Shown here: positions 12,785-12,786 of the stretch, in pieces
How positions within the stretch are numbered: position 1 is the stretch's first letter
Layout: the number at the start of each line of letters is the position of its first letter
Source of the DNA: DATAYA01 sp036272815
GTDB lineage: Bacteria > Pseudomonadota > Alphaproteobacteria > Acetobacterales > Acetobacteraceae
Reading direction: 5' to 3'
DNA length: 12,786 bases
Assembly (NCBI GenBank): GCA_036272815.1
Contig: DATAYA010000002.1
Location: forward strand, 1-12,786
Translations under genes and position numbers: made by a program
The notes under the pieces: generated by a model
The model's database searches: none
What the model saw: only the letters and a program-made list of their open reading frames with translations
Told to the model about the DNA's origin: nothing

Positions 12785-12786
12785 GT

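Noticed and set aside
1..12786. Search for tRNA, rRNA, CRISPR repeats, transposase genes, phage genes and att sites
   Set aside because: Nothing with the required structure or motifs was seen; all long repeats found are the local ones listed.

Overview
The window is GC-rich, densely coded DNA of an alphaproteobacterium. The codon use, the flgF-flgG-flgA-flgH order, the gloB-yibF pair and the MFS types fit Rhodospirillales, most likely Acetobacteraceae. That placement is an inference from protein style; no rRNA or other marker gene is present.

Layout. (1) 1-3087, plus strand: the distal part of a flagellar basal-body operon, flgF (5' end outside the window), flgG, flgA and flgH, tightly packed. 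It makes the rod and L-ring parts and the P-ring chaperone. flgI does not follow. (2) 3166-4197, plus: a stand-alone ATP-dependent DNA ligase of the LigC type. (3) 4279-4830, plus: a glycine-zipper outer-membrane lipoprotein. A recognisable promoter and a duplicated 17-bp sequence with two tiny overlapping reading frames precede it. (4) 4824-6172, minus: gloB (glyoxalase II) followed by a yibF-type glutathione S-transferase that starts with TTG and is translationally coupled; together they form a small glutathione-detoxification unit. (5) 6257-6967, plus: a divergent SAM-methyltransferase-like protein, possibly read from a leaderless mRNA, closed by a hairpin terminator. (6) 7078-8610, plus: a 14-TM DHA2/EmrB-type drug exporter without an adjacent EmrA-type partner. 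(7) 8695-9516, plus: a crotonase-fold protein in which both canonical hydratase glutamates are replaced. (8) 9518-10819, minus, and 10963-12429, plus: two divergent MFS transporters of different subfamilies sharing a roughly 140-bp control region. (9) 12498-12686, plus: a small CsbD-family stress protein preceded by a near-consensus EcfG (general stress sigma factor) promoter and followed by two strong hairpins, the last a convincing terminator.

No tRNA, rRNA, CRISPR array, insertion sequence, phage gene or attachment site was seen, and no gene-free stretch exceeds 300 bases. I see no obvious new multi-gene system. The points most worth checking are small: the micro-ORF duplication at 4218-4270, the two EcfG-like promoters around the last MFS gene and CsbD, the start region of that MFS gene, the altered active site of the crotonase, and the structured 3' region after csbD.
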